DNA of 64,000 nucleotides from Claveliimonas intestinigallinarum (GTDB taxonomy: Bacteria; Bacillota; Clostridia; Lachnospirales; Lachnospiraceae), in contig DXED01000019.1 in the NCBI GenBank assembly GCA_019115145.1, positions 127,645 through 191,644 on the forward strand. The letters run 5' to 3'. Position 1 is the first letter of the stretch; every line of letters starts with the position of its first letter. Below the pieces are notes generated by a model, which worked only from the letters and a program-made list of their open reading frames with translations, had not been told where the DNA came from and searched no databases. The position numbers were made by a program, and so were the translations under genes. This document shows positions 57,259-64,000 of the stretch, piece after piece.

Positions 57259-58488
57259 TTATTTTTTAAAGAAATCCGGAATCTTGATGGACTGCTCCTT
57301 CACCTTGCTGGTGGGTGTCCTCGGTGTCTCCAGTGAGGGGGTTGTCCCTCCCAGCGGACGCTTCAGCCCGCTTCCGCTGTTAGACGGCGCTGTTCCCGCC
57401 TCCTGCCTCGGAGCATGAGTGGTGTGGGATGTGTGCGTCGTGTGGGCAGAATTCAGCTGTCTGTCATAGCTGCTGGCCGGTGGAACCATTCCGGAGCGTC
57501 CCTCCAGTCTGGATTTCAGCTTGGAGGAGGTTCCGCCTACGTTATGTAAGCCTGTCGCAATGACAGTGATGGTGGCTTCGTCGGCTCTGGAGTCATCGTA
57601 CATAGCGCCAAAGATAATGTTGGCATCCTCTCCCGCCAGATCCTGCACGAACTCAGCCGCATCGGATGCGTCCATGAGGGTGATGTCGCCGGAAATATTG
57701 ATAATGACATGGGAAGCCCCCGCAATGGTGGTCTCAAGCAGCGGGCTGGCCACAGCCTGCTTCACAGCCTCCAGCGCCTTGTCGTCGCCTCGGCCCTGTC
57801 CGATACCGATGTGGGCGATACCCTTGTCCGTCATAACAGTCTGTACGTCCGCAAAGTCCAGGTTGATCAGGGACGGAACATTGATCAGATCCGTGATACC
57901 CTGGATACCCTGCTGCAGCACCTCATCCGCCTTCTTCAGAGCCTCCGGCATGGTGGTGCGTCTGTCCACCACCTCCAGCAGCTTGTCGTTGGGGATGACG
58001 ATCAGTGTATCGACATTTTCTTTTAATTTATCAATTCCAGCCAGAGCGTTGTTCATGCGGGTCTTGGACTCAAAGCGGAAAGGCTTTGTGACAACGCCTA
58101 CGGTCAGAGCCCCCTGCTCCTTTGCGATGCGGGCGACAACGGGCGTAGCTCCGGTTCCGGTTCCGCCTCCCATACCGCAGGTAACAAATACCATGTCAGC
58201 GCCCTTCAGAGCCGCCGAGATCTCCTCCGCGCTCTCCTCTGCCGCCTTCTCTCCGATCTCCGGGCGGGCTCCCGCGCCCAGTCCCTTGGTAATCTTGTCA
58301 CCGATCTGCATCAGTGTAGGCGCCTTACATAACTGCAGGGCCTGCTTGTCTGTATTAATAGCGATAAATTCAACGCCGGCGATCTGTTCATCAATCATTC
58401 GGTTGACAGCGTTGTTTCCGCCGCCTCCAACTCCAACAACAATAATTTTTGCCGCCGCTTCCGACTCGTTTGTTTTAATTTCTAGCAA
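57259..58488 (-). CDS. ftsZ: Cell division protein FtsZ
   Basis: 409 residues, tubulin-like GTPase forming the Z ring. VVGVGGGGNNAVNRM (the usual Ala is Gly), GTPase signature GGGTGTGATPVVA, and T7-loop region NLDFADVQTVM. A Thr/His/Pro-rich linker (about 320-385) ends in the conserved SIKIPDFFKK tail that binds partners. The start is TTG at 58488, with AAAGGAGG 8 bases before it; no ATG has a fitting site. No ftsA precedes it. Confidence 0.96.
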   Translation of the reverse strand: MLEIKTNESEAAAKIIVVGVGGGGNNAVNRMIDEQIAGVEFIAINTDKQALQLCKAPTLMQIGDKITKGLGAGARPEIGEKAAEESAEEISAALKGADMVFVTCGMGGGTGTGATPVVARIAKEQGALTVGVVTKPFRFESKTRMNNALAGIDKLKENVDTLIVIPNDKLLEVVDRRTTMPEALKKADEVLQQGIQGITDLINVPSLINLDFADVQTVMTDKGIAHIGIGQGRGDDKALEAVKQAVASPLLETTIAGASHVIINISGDITLMDASDAAEFVQDLAGEDANIIFGAMYDDSRADEATITVIATGLHNVGGTSSKLKSRLEGRSGMVPPASSYDRQLNSAHTTHTSHTTHAPRQEAGTAPSNSGSGLKRPLGGTTPSLETPRTPTSKVKEQSIKIPDFFKK

Positions 58489-58541
58489 GGGTTTCTCCTC
58501 CTTTGTTTCTATCCTTATTATATAATTATACATCCCATAAC

Positions 58542-58560
58542 GGCGGACTGCCAGTCCGCC
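58542..58560 (-). promoter_or_regulatory. Leader hairpin of ftsZ
   Basis: GGCGGACT pairs exactly with AGTCCGCC around GGC, in the ftsZ leader between promoter and TTG start. No T-run; may stabilise the mRNA. Confidence 0.6.
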
Positions 58561-58571
58561 ATATATACTAT

Positions 58572-58600
58572 ATAATATAGGCTTTTGTGCAAAATATCAA
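58572..58600 (-). promoter_or_regulatory. SigA promoter of ftsZ
   Basis: TTGATA (58600-58595), 17 bases, TATTAT (58577-58572) on the minus strand. Confidence 0.7.
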
Positions 58601-58656
58601 TAGAATTTTCTCTATTTTTATGGATTTCCGCTCATTTTTATGTGGAAAACAGGCAT

Positions 58657-59400
58657 TTACTCGGGCAGCACATCCGGCGTGAAGGAAACCGCATCCCCCT
58701 TCTCCACAAAGTGCTCCAGGTGGAGTGTTCCCCGCTGTCCCTCCAGCTTCGCCAGAATGGGGGAAATCTGGGCAATCTTGTCGGCGGTGATGTCGTCCCC
58801 CAAAAGCACGCATATTTCGCCGAACCAGAGCTGGATGTCCCCGTCGCTGCACACGATCCGGTCCGGGGAGAGTGCAAATTCCGCCACCTCCCGGGTCACC
58901 TCCAGGATGGATTTAAACAGGGCCTCATCCCCGTTCTCAAGGGGCTTGTAGAGCTCCGCCCCAGACACATCCAGCCCCTCGATACAGGGCACTCCCTCCA
59001 GGACCTCGCTGCTCATCTTCACAACCAGCCCCTCCTCGTCGAAGTACACATTCTGCTCGCCGCCTGGCACGCAGGCCAGTATCTTCTTCTCATCCACAGT
59101 CACCTTTACGGACCAGGGGGCCGTAAGAGTCACCTTCATGGAGTTCAGGCTGCCCGGCATATCATAGTCCGTAAAGCGGTACTTGTACAGGAGATAGAGC
59201 GAATTCTTGGAGAGCGGATCCTCCTCCACAAGATCCACGATCTCCTGGCTGTCTGTGTACTCATTTCCCTTCACTTCGATCTTCTGCACATAGAAGAGCA
59301 GAAACAGGGCCAGCAGGATAATGGCAAGCCCCAGAACAATGACTGTCAGCGCGTATATTTTATGGGACATTTTGTAGCCCCTGTTTTTCTTTTGCTTCAT
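58657..59400 (-). CDS. ftsQ: Cell division protein FtsQ/DivIB
   Basis: 247 residues. One transmembrane segment (about 14-36), then a POTRA domain beginning QKIEVKGNEYTDSQEIVDLV and a beta domain with WSVKVTVDEKKILACVPG. A bitopic divisome protein. Starts at ATG 59400 behind GGAGG. Lies between the SEDS gene and ftsZ. Confidence 0.9.
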   Translation of the reverse strand: MKQKKNRGYKMSHKIYALTVIVLGLAIILLALFLLFYVQKIEVKGNEYTDSQEIVDLVEEDPLSKNSLYLLYKYRFTDYDMPGSLNSMKVTLTAPWSVKVTVDEKKILACVPGGEQNVYFDEEGLVVKMSSEVLEGVPCIEGLDVSGAELYKPLENGDEALFKSILEVTREVAEFALSPDRIVCSDGDIQLWFGEICVLLGDDITADKIAQISPILAKLEGQRGTLHLEHFVEKGDAVSFTPDVLPE

Positions 59401-59451
59401 GTAAAGCCTCCTGTATTCCCGCCGGCCGCCATGGCAGCCGGCGCTTTCCTG

Positions 59452-60537
59452 TTATTTTACCAGAGATGACACGCTCAGCACAAGCCCCATTTCCAGCAGG
59501 AGGAACACCACCGAGGTACCCCCGTAGCTGATAAAGGGCAGGGTGATGCCTGTGTTGGGAATGGTGTTGGTCACTACCGCGATGTTCAGGATCACCTGGA
59601 TCAGCATGTGACCCATGGCCCCGGCGGCGATAAGGGCCCCGAAGAGGTCCGGGGCTCTGCTGGCGATGACGTAGAACCGCCAGATCAGGATGAGAAAGAG
59701 CAGGAGGATAAAGCCGGCCCCGAAAAGTCCCAGCTCCTCACAGATGATGGAGAAGATCATGTCGTTCTGGGCCTCCGGGACAAATCCCAGCTTCTGCACA
59801 CTGTTTCCCAGCCCCCGGCCAAAAAGTCCCCCGGAGCCGATGGCGTAGAGCCCCTGCAGAGTCTGGTAGCCCTTCTCGTAGGCCTCCGGGTTTCTCCAAA
59901 TGGCCAGCCGCTCCAGGCGGTAGCTCTCCAGAGCCAGAAAGACGGCCAGAAAGGCACAGCCAATGACTCCCATCCAGACAAACTGCCCGTACTTCGGGCT
60001 GGCGATGAACACAAGGATTACCCCGATGCCCAGGATGATGATGGCTGTGCTTAAGTTGCTGGCTCCCACAAGGCCGGCCACCGGCAGGACCAGGATCATG
60101 ATCCCCGCCATAACCCGCATCTTCTTTACCCTGTCCGCGCACTTCGTCACAAGATCGGCCAGGAAGAGGATCACTGCCACCTTGGCGAACTCTGAGGGCT
60201 GAAAAGAAAACGGGCCCAAAGAAAGCCATCTTCTGGACCCGTTGTACTCATCTCCCACAAGAAGGACAGCGACGGACAATAGCACTGCTGCCAGGTAGGC
60301 CGGCAGGGCGAAACGGCGCAGGGCATGGTAGTCCATATTGGCTGTCACGAACATGGCCGCTATCCCGATGGTTGTGGCAAAAACCTGCTTTTTCAGATAA
60401 TAATAAGGATCGTTAAACTTCACTTCCCCGTTCCAGGCGCTGGTGCTCTGCAGGATCACAAGCCCCGCCAGGAGGAGAAGAGACAGCGCCGCAAGCAGCG
60501 TGTAGTCATATTTTTTCTTTCTGGATGAACCCGGCAA
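59452..60537 (-). CDS. ftsW: SEDS-family peptidoglycan polymerase (FtsW/SpoVE)
   Basis: 361 residues, ten hydrophobic segments. SEDS hallmarks: GSRRWLSLGPFSFQPSEFAKVA, GSGGLFGRGLGNS, NDMIFSIICEELGLFGA and the C-terminal GITLPFISYGGTS. It polymerises lipid II with a class B PBP. The start is TTG at 60537, preceded by GGGAGAG; no suitable ATG. Position after murD suggests FtsW or SpoVE rather than RodA. Confidence 0.93.
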   Translation of the reverse strand: MPGSSRKKKYDYTLLAALSLLLLAGLVILQSTSAWNGEVKFNDPYYYLKKQVFATTIGIAAMFVTANMDYHALRRFALPAYLAAVLLSVAVLLVGDEYNGSRRWLSLGPFSFQPSEFAKVAVILFLADLVTKCADRVKKMRVMAGIMILVLPVAGLVGASNLSTAIIILGIGVILVFIASPKYGQFVWMGVIGCAFLAVFLALESYRLERLAIWRNPEAYEKGYQTLQGLYAIGSGGLFGRGLGNSVQKLGFVPEAQNDMIFSIICEELGLFGAGFILLLFLILIWRFYVIASRAPDLFGALIAAGAMGHMLIQVILNIAVVTNTIPNTGITLPFISYGGTSVVFLLLEMGLVLSVSSLVK

Positions 60538-60550
60538 TCTATGCTCTCCC

Positions 60551-61909
60551 TTACAAGGAATTTACAATCTCTTTGAATTTATCTCCCCGTTCTTCATAGC
60601 TCCTGAACATATCCCAGCTGGCGCAGGCGGGTGACAGAAGAACCGCATCCCCAGGCGCCGCGGCGGATGCCGCTCTTTGGACTGCCTCGTCGAAGCTATC
60701 CGCAAACACATAGTCTGTAAAGCCGCACTCCTTTGCCTGGGCGGCGATCTTCTCCTTTGTGGCTCCCAGGAGCACAAGGAGCTTCACCTTCCCTCCAAAG
60801 CTCTCGATCCACTCTCTGTAGTCGGACTGCTTGTCATAGCCTCCCCCGATCAGCACAGTGGGCCTCTTCATGGCCTGGACCGCCTTGATAGCCGCATCCG
60901 GATTGGTGCCCTTGGAGTCATTGTAGTAGGCCACGCCCCCCTTTTCCGCCACGAACTCGATCCGGTGCTCCACACCCCTGAAGGCCTTCACCGTATCACG
61001 TATCACGTCCATGGGGACGCCGTAGGCGATGGCCATGGCGGAGGCCGCCATCACATTCTCATAGTTGTGGGTGCCCAGAAGCTGGAGCTCATCCACGCTG
61101 CACAGCAGCTCCTCCGCCCCTTTGGCTCCCCTGTATATTATATGACCATCCTCCAGATAAATGCCTGCCTCCAGCTTCCTGGCGCTGGAAAACCAGATCA
61201 CCTGCGCCCGCAGGCTCTCCCCGAATTTGCGGAGCACCTCGTCCTCGTAGTTGAGGACGCAGAAATCCTCCTCTGTCTGGTTCCTCGTGATATTCTCCTT
61301 TGCCTGGATGTAGGCCTCCATGGTGTGGTGCCGGTTCAGATGATCCGGTGTCAGGTTGAGGATGGCGGACACCCTGGGACGGAAGGTAACGATGCTCTCC
61401 AGCTGAAAGCTGCTCATCTCCGCCACGATGACGGAATCGTCCCTGGTCTGGTCCACCACTGCGGTGTAGGGATTGCCGATATTTCCCACCACAAAGACAC
61501 TGTCAAAGGCGTTCTTCGCAATCTCCCCCAGAAGAGAGGTGGTGGTGGTCTTCCCGTTGGTGCCTGTGATGGCCAGGATCTCTCCTCTGCCAAAGAGGTA
61601 GGCCAGCTCAATTTCCCCGATGATCTCTATCCCCATCTCCCTCATCTTCTCTATGACGGGCAGATCTGTGGGCACGCCGGGGCTGAGCACCACAAGGTCC
61701 AGCTCCCCCAGCAGCTCCTCCGGGAAAGGCCCCGTGATGATTCTGGCACTGCTGTCCTCTCCCAGTTGTTCTCTGATCTTATCCTTGTCCAGCTTTTCAT
61801 TGCCGTCATAGAGAACCACACGGGCGCCTCTCTTCTCCAGCAGGGATCCAGCGCCGATGCCGCTGATCCCCAGGCCGAACACGAGTACTTCTTTTCCTGC
61901 TGTATCCAT
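60551..61909 (-). CDS. murD: UDP-N-acetylmuramoylalanine--D-glutamate ligase
   Basis: 452 residues. N-terminal Rossmann-like GLGISGIGAGSLL, ATP-binding AITGTNGKTTTTSLL near 115, and NLTPDHLNRHHTMEAYIQAK in the central domain. Adds D-Glu to UDP-MurNAc-L-Ala. Between mraY and the SEDS gene as in many Firmicutes. Confidence 0.97.
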   Translation of the reverse strand: MDTAGKEVLVFGLGISGIGAGSLLEKRGARVVLYDGNEKLDKDKIREQLGEDSSARIITGPFPEELLGELDLVVLSPGVPTDLPVIEKMREMGIEIIGEIELAYLFGRGEILAITGTNGKTTTTSLLGEIAKNAFDSVFVVGNIGNPYTAVVDQTRDDSVIVAEMSSFQLESIVTFRPRVSAILNLTPDHLNRHHTMEAYIQAKENITRNQTEEDFCVLNYEDEVLRKFGESLRAQVIWFSSARKLEAGIYLEDGHIIYRGAKGAEELLCSVDELQLLGTHNYENVMAASAMAIAYGVPMDVIRDTVKAFRGVEHRIEFVAEKGGVAYYNDSKGTNPDAAIKAVQAMKRPTVLIGGGYDKQSDYREWIESFGGKVKLLVLLGATKEKIAAQAKECGFTDYVFADSFDEAVQRAASAAAPGDAVLLSPACASWDMFRSYEERGDKFKEIVNSL

Positions 61910-61931
61910 TGTATCCCTTCTCTCCTTCCTG

Positions 61932-62888
61932 CTACATGGCCATGAGAGCGATCAGGCAGAGGATGGCTGTGATGATGGAAAACACGGCCACAACCTTTGT
62001 CTCCGACCACCCGCAGAGCTCAAAATGATGGTGGATGGGGGCCATCTTGAAAAACCGCTTGCCCCCGGTTTTCTTAAAGTATGTAACCTGGATCATGACG
62101 GAGAGCACCTCCACCACATAGATCAGTCCCACGATGATAATGAAAATGGGCATCTGCAGCATGTAGGCTGTGGAGGCCACAAAGCCGCCAAGGGCCAGGG
62201 AACCTGTGTCCCCCATAAACACGCTGGCCGGGTACACATTGAACAGAAGGAACCCGAGGAGGGCGCCCACCACCGCGCAGGTGATCGGCTCGATGCCGCT
62301 CTTCGTCCCCACTGCCACCACCGTGAAGAAGGTGGCCACAAGTACGGTCACGCTGGAGGCCAGACCGTCCAGGCCGTCTGTAAAGTTCACCCCGTTGACC
62401 GTACCGATCACCGCCACAAAGAGCAGGGGGATGGCCAGCCATCCGATATCCAGGTATCTGCCGCCGGAGAAGGGGATGAGCATCGTCAAAGGCACGTCTG
62501 TAAACTTCACAAGGTAGAAGGCAAAGACCGCCGTCACAAGGATCTGCAGGGCCATCTTCTGCCTGGGGAAGAGCCCGTCAGACCTCTTGAGCACCACCTT
62601 CAGATAATCGTCCAGAAATCCGATAAGTCCAAATCCCAGAGTCACAAAGAGAATGGGAATAATGTTCGGATACCGCCCGATGTAGATAACGGATGTGAGT
62701 ACCACCGCGGTCAGGATGATGACTCCTCCCATGGTGGGAGTGCCCGCCTTCTTTAGGTGGGATTTCACACCCTCCTCCCTCTCCGTCTGGTCCATTTTCA
62801 ATCTGCGGAGCACCGGAATCACAACCGGGCCCATGATCACGCTCAGCGCAAAGGAAATGAGCACTGGCACAAAAATTGTATAGTCCAT
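61932..62888 (-). CDS. mraY: Phospho-N-acetylmuramoyl-pentapeptide-transferase
   Basis: 318 residues, ten transmembrane segments. KKAGTPTMGG, LGFGLIGFLDDYLKV, NFTDGLDGLA and APIHHHFELCGWSE are the catalytic loops. Makes lipid I on undecaprenyl phosphate. ATG 62888 follows GAGAGG; the upstream frame runs into the PBP spacer and is not used. Confidence 0.97.
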   Translation of the reverse strand: MDYTIFVPVLISFALSVIMGPVVIPVLRRLKMDQTEREEGVKSHLKKAGTPTMGGVIILTAVVLTSVIYIGRYPNIIPILFVTLGFGLIGFLDDYLKVVLKRSDGLFPRQKMALQILVTAVFAFYLVKFTDVPLTMLIPFSGGRYLDIGWLAIPLLFVAVIGTVNGVNFTDGLDGLASSVTVLVATFFTVVAVGTKSGIEPITCAVVGALLGFLLFNVYPASVFMGDTGSLALGGFVASTAYMLQMPIFIIIVGLIYVVEVLSVMIQVTYFKKTGGKRFFKMAPIHHHFELCGWSETKVVAVFSIITAILCLIALMAM

Positions 62889-62972
62889 AGATACACCTCT
62901 CGTCTCTTTCGTTATTTTCCTGGCCCAGGACTGCCGGGGCAATCCATAGCTCCATTCAGTATACTTCATTTC

Positions 62973-64000
62973 TCACTCTTTTTCAACGCCAAGATAGGGG
63001 AGGATGTTCTCAAAAATGTCCCGTATCACCGGCGCCGCAATGGTTCCCCCATAGTAGACTCCCTGGGGATTGTATATAATGCACATGCCAAGCACCTGAG
63101 GGTCGTCCGCCGGCGCAAATCCGATGAAGGAGGAGATATATTTGTTCGCGCTCCTGGGGAGCGTCTGGGAGGTGGCTGTCTTGCCCCCGATCCGGTATCC
63201 CGCTATGGCCGCGTTTTTACCCGAGCCCTCCGCCACCACCTTCTCCAGGATCGTGCGCATGGTCCGGGAGGTCTCCTCCGAGACGATGCGGTCCTTCTTT
63301 CCCTGGTTCAGCGTCAGCTTCTCCCGCCCCTCCTCATCCAGCACCCGGACTCCCACATGGGGCGTCACCCGGTAGCCGCCATTTATGATAGAGCTGACAG
63401 TGGCCGCCATCTGGATGGGTGTGACCTGGAAGGACTGGCCAAAGGACATAGTGGCAAGCTCCACAGTACCGATATTTTCCCGCTTGTGCATGATGGTCCC
63501 GGCCTCCCCTGGCAGGTCCACTCCGGTCAGGTCAAGGAGACCGAACTGCTGATAGTAATCGCAGAAGGTGTCCGCCCCCAGCCGCAGCCCCACATCGATA
63601 AACACCGGATTACAGGAGTTCATGACACCCTCCACAAAGGTCTCCTGCCCGTGTCCTCCCACCTTGTGGCAGCGGATCTTCCGGTCCTCCACCACCCGGT
63701 AGCCGGGGCAGCTGAAGGTGTCATCCAGAGACACCACGCCCTCCTCCAGAGCCGCCGAGGCGGTGATGATCTTGAAGGTAGATCCGGGCTCGTAGGTGTC
63801 GTTGATGCACCGGTTTCTCCACATCTGGTTCAGAGCGTCCTGCTTCTCCTCGTCCGACAAAGCGGAGGTATCTGTCCCTGTGTTCAGGGTGAATGGGTCG
63901 TTCAGATCGAATTCAGGCACATTCACCATGGCCATGATCTCCCCGCTTTGCGGGTTCATGAGAAGGATGGAGACGCCGTCGGCCTGTTTCTCCTCCATCA
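62973..64000 (-). CDS. Class B penicillin-binding protein (SpoVD/FtsI-like; partial)
   Basis: About 342 C-terminal residues; the gene continues past the right edge. Transpeptidase motifs: EPGSTFK (active serine), NSCN (SxN), and GGKTATSQ where KTG is usual, so the third position is Ala. No PASTA domains follow; the chain ends in LGVEKE. It links stem peptides during septum or cortex synthesis. murE, often next, is absent between it and mraY. FtsI and SpoVD cannot be separated here. Confidence 0.92.
   Translation of the reverse strand, partial: MEEKQADGVSILLMNPQSGEIMAMVNVPEFDLNDPFTLNTGTDTSALSDEEKQDALNQMWRNRCINDTYEPGSTFKIITASAALEEGVVSLDDTFSCPGYRVVEDRKIRCHKVGGHGQETFVEGVMNSCNPVFIDVGLRLGADTFCDYYQQFGLLDLTGVDLPGEAGTIMHKRENIGTVELATMSFGQSFQVTPIQMAATVSSIINGGYRVTPHVGVRVLDEEGREKLTLNQGKKDRIVSEETSRTMRTILEKVVAEGSGKNAAIAGYRIGGKTATSQTLPRSANKYISSFIGFAPADDPQVLGMCIIYNPQGVYYGGTIAAPVIRDIFENILPYLGVEKE

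Noticed and set aside
59405..59450. GCCGGC inverted repeat between the SEDS gene and ftsQ
   Set aside because: No T-run on either strand and genes on both sides appear cotranscribed; not called as a terminator.
1..64000. CRISPR arrays, insertion sequences, integrases, prophage genes
   Set aside because: No regularly spaced repeats, transposase or phage-like proteins were found; the only mobile-looking signals are the tRNA-Gly duplication and the 25-bp palindrome.

Overview
The window is about 64 kb of a GC-rich, endospore-forming, anaerobic Firmicute, most likely a Lachnospiraceae-type gut Clostridia. The evidence is the forespore and mother-cell sigma factors with SpoIIGA and SpoVT, a SCIFF peptide with its radical-SAM maturase, a T-box and several riboswitches, strong AGGAGG ribosome binding sites, and a tungsten-dependent aldehyde oxidoreductase operon. 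I do not name a species. Most genes lie on the minus strand, so transcription mostly runs from high to low coordinates.

Region 1 (1-10.5 kb) is a tungsten/molybdopterin island: a MOSC protein, then a Moco/Tuco-type riboswitch with an overlapping terminator. These precede an operon for a ferredoxin-like subunit, aldehyde:ferredoxin oxidoreductase, a MoaD-like protein and NuoE-, NuoF- and NuoG-like flavin/FeS subunits, followed by moaA, tupABC (tungstate import) and moeA. The set is self-contained: import tungstate, build the cofactor, insert it in the oxidoreductase, and pass electrons to NAD and ferredoxin.

Region 2 (10.6-24.5 kb) holds an ABC export pair; branched-chain amino acid genes ilvE, ilvN and ilvB (the last behind a T-box leader); a thyA-folA-glycosyltransferase-PHP operon; a probable Fur-controlled DUF3793-flavodoxin-DUF2325 operon; a MarR regulator; a folate ECF transporter S-component behind a THF riboswitch; and homoserine dehydrogenase.

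Region 3 (24.5-26.2 kb) looks accessory: two near-identical tRNA-Gly(GCC) units, each with its own promoter and terminator, flank an AT-richer metallophosphoesterase gene. A tRNA-like 3' fragment and a small coiled-coil gene follow.

Region 4 (26.3-44 kb) is core: recJ-apt-relA/spoT-MBL hydrolase-hemZ-hisS-aspS, interrupted by a perfect 25-bp inverted repeat; the SCIFF peptide, its maturase and a secDF fusion; a TIGR04086 membrane protein; spoVT; and a DUF5685/J-domain/membrane-protein trio.

Region 5 (44-64 kb) holds yqeY, a class III aminotransferase behind a promoter-terminator leader, a PrsA-like foldase, mfd, pth, small unknowns, a HAD phosphatase, sigG, a beta-CASP nuclease, sigE, spoIIGA, ftsZ, ftsQ, an ftsW/spoVE SEDS gene, murD, mraY and a truncated spoVD/ftsI-type PBP. 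This is a reduced dcw cluster lacking murE, murG, murB and ftsA at their usual places. No rRNA, CRISPR array, transposase or phage gene was seen.
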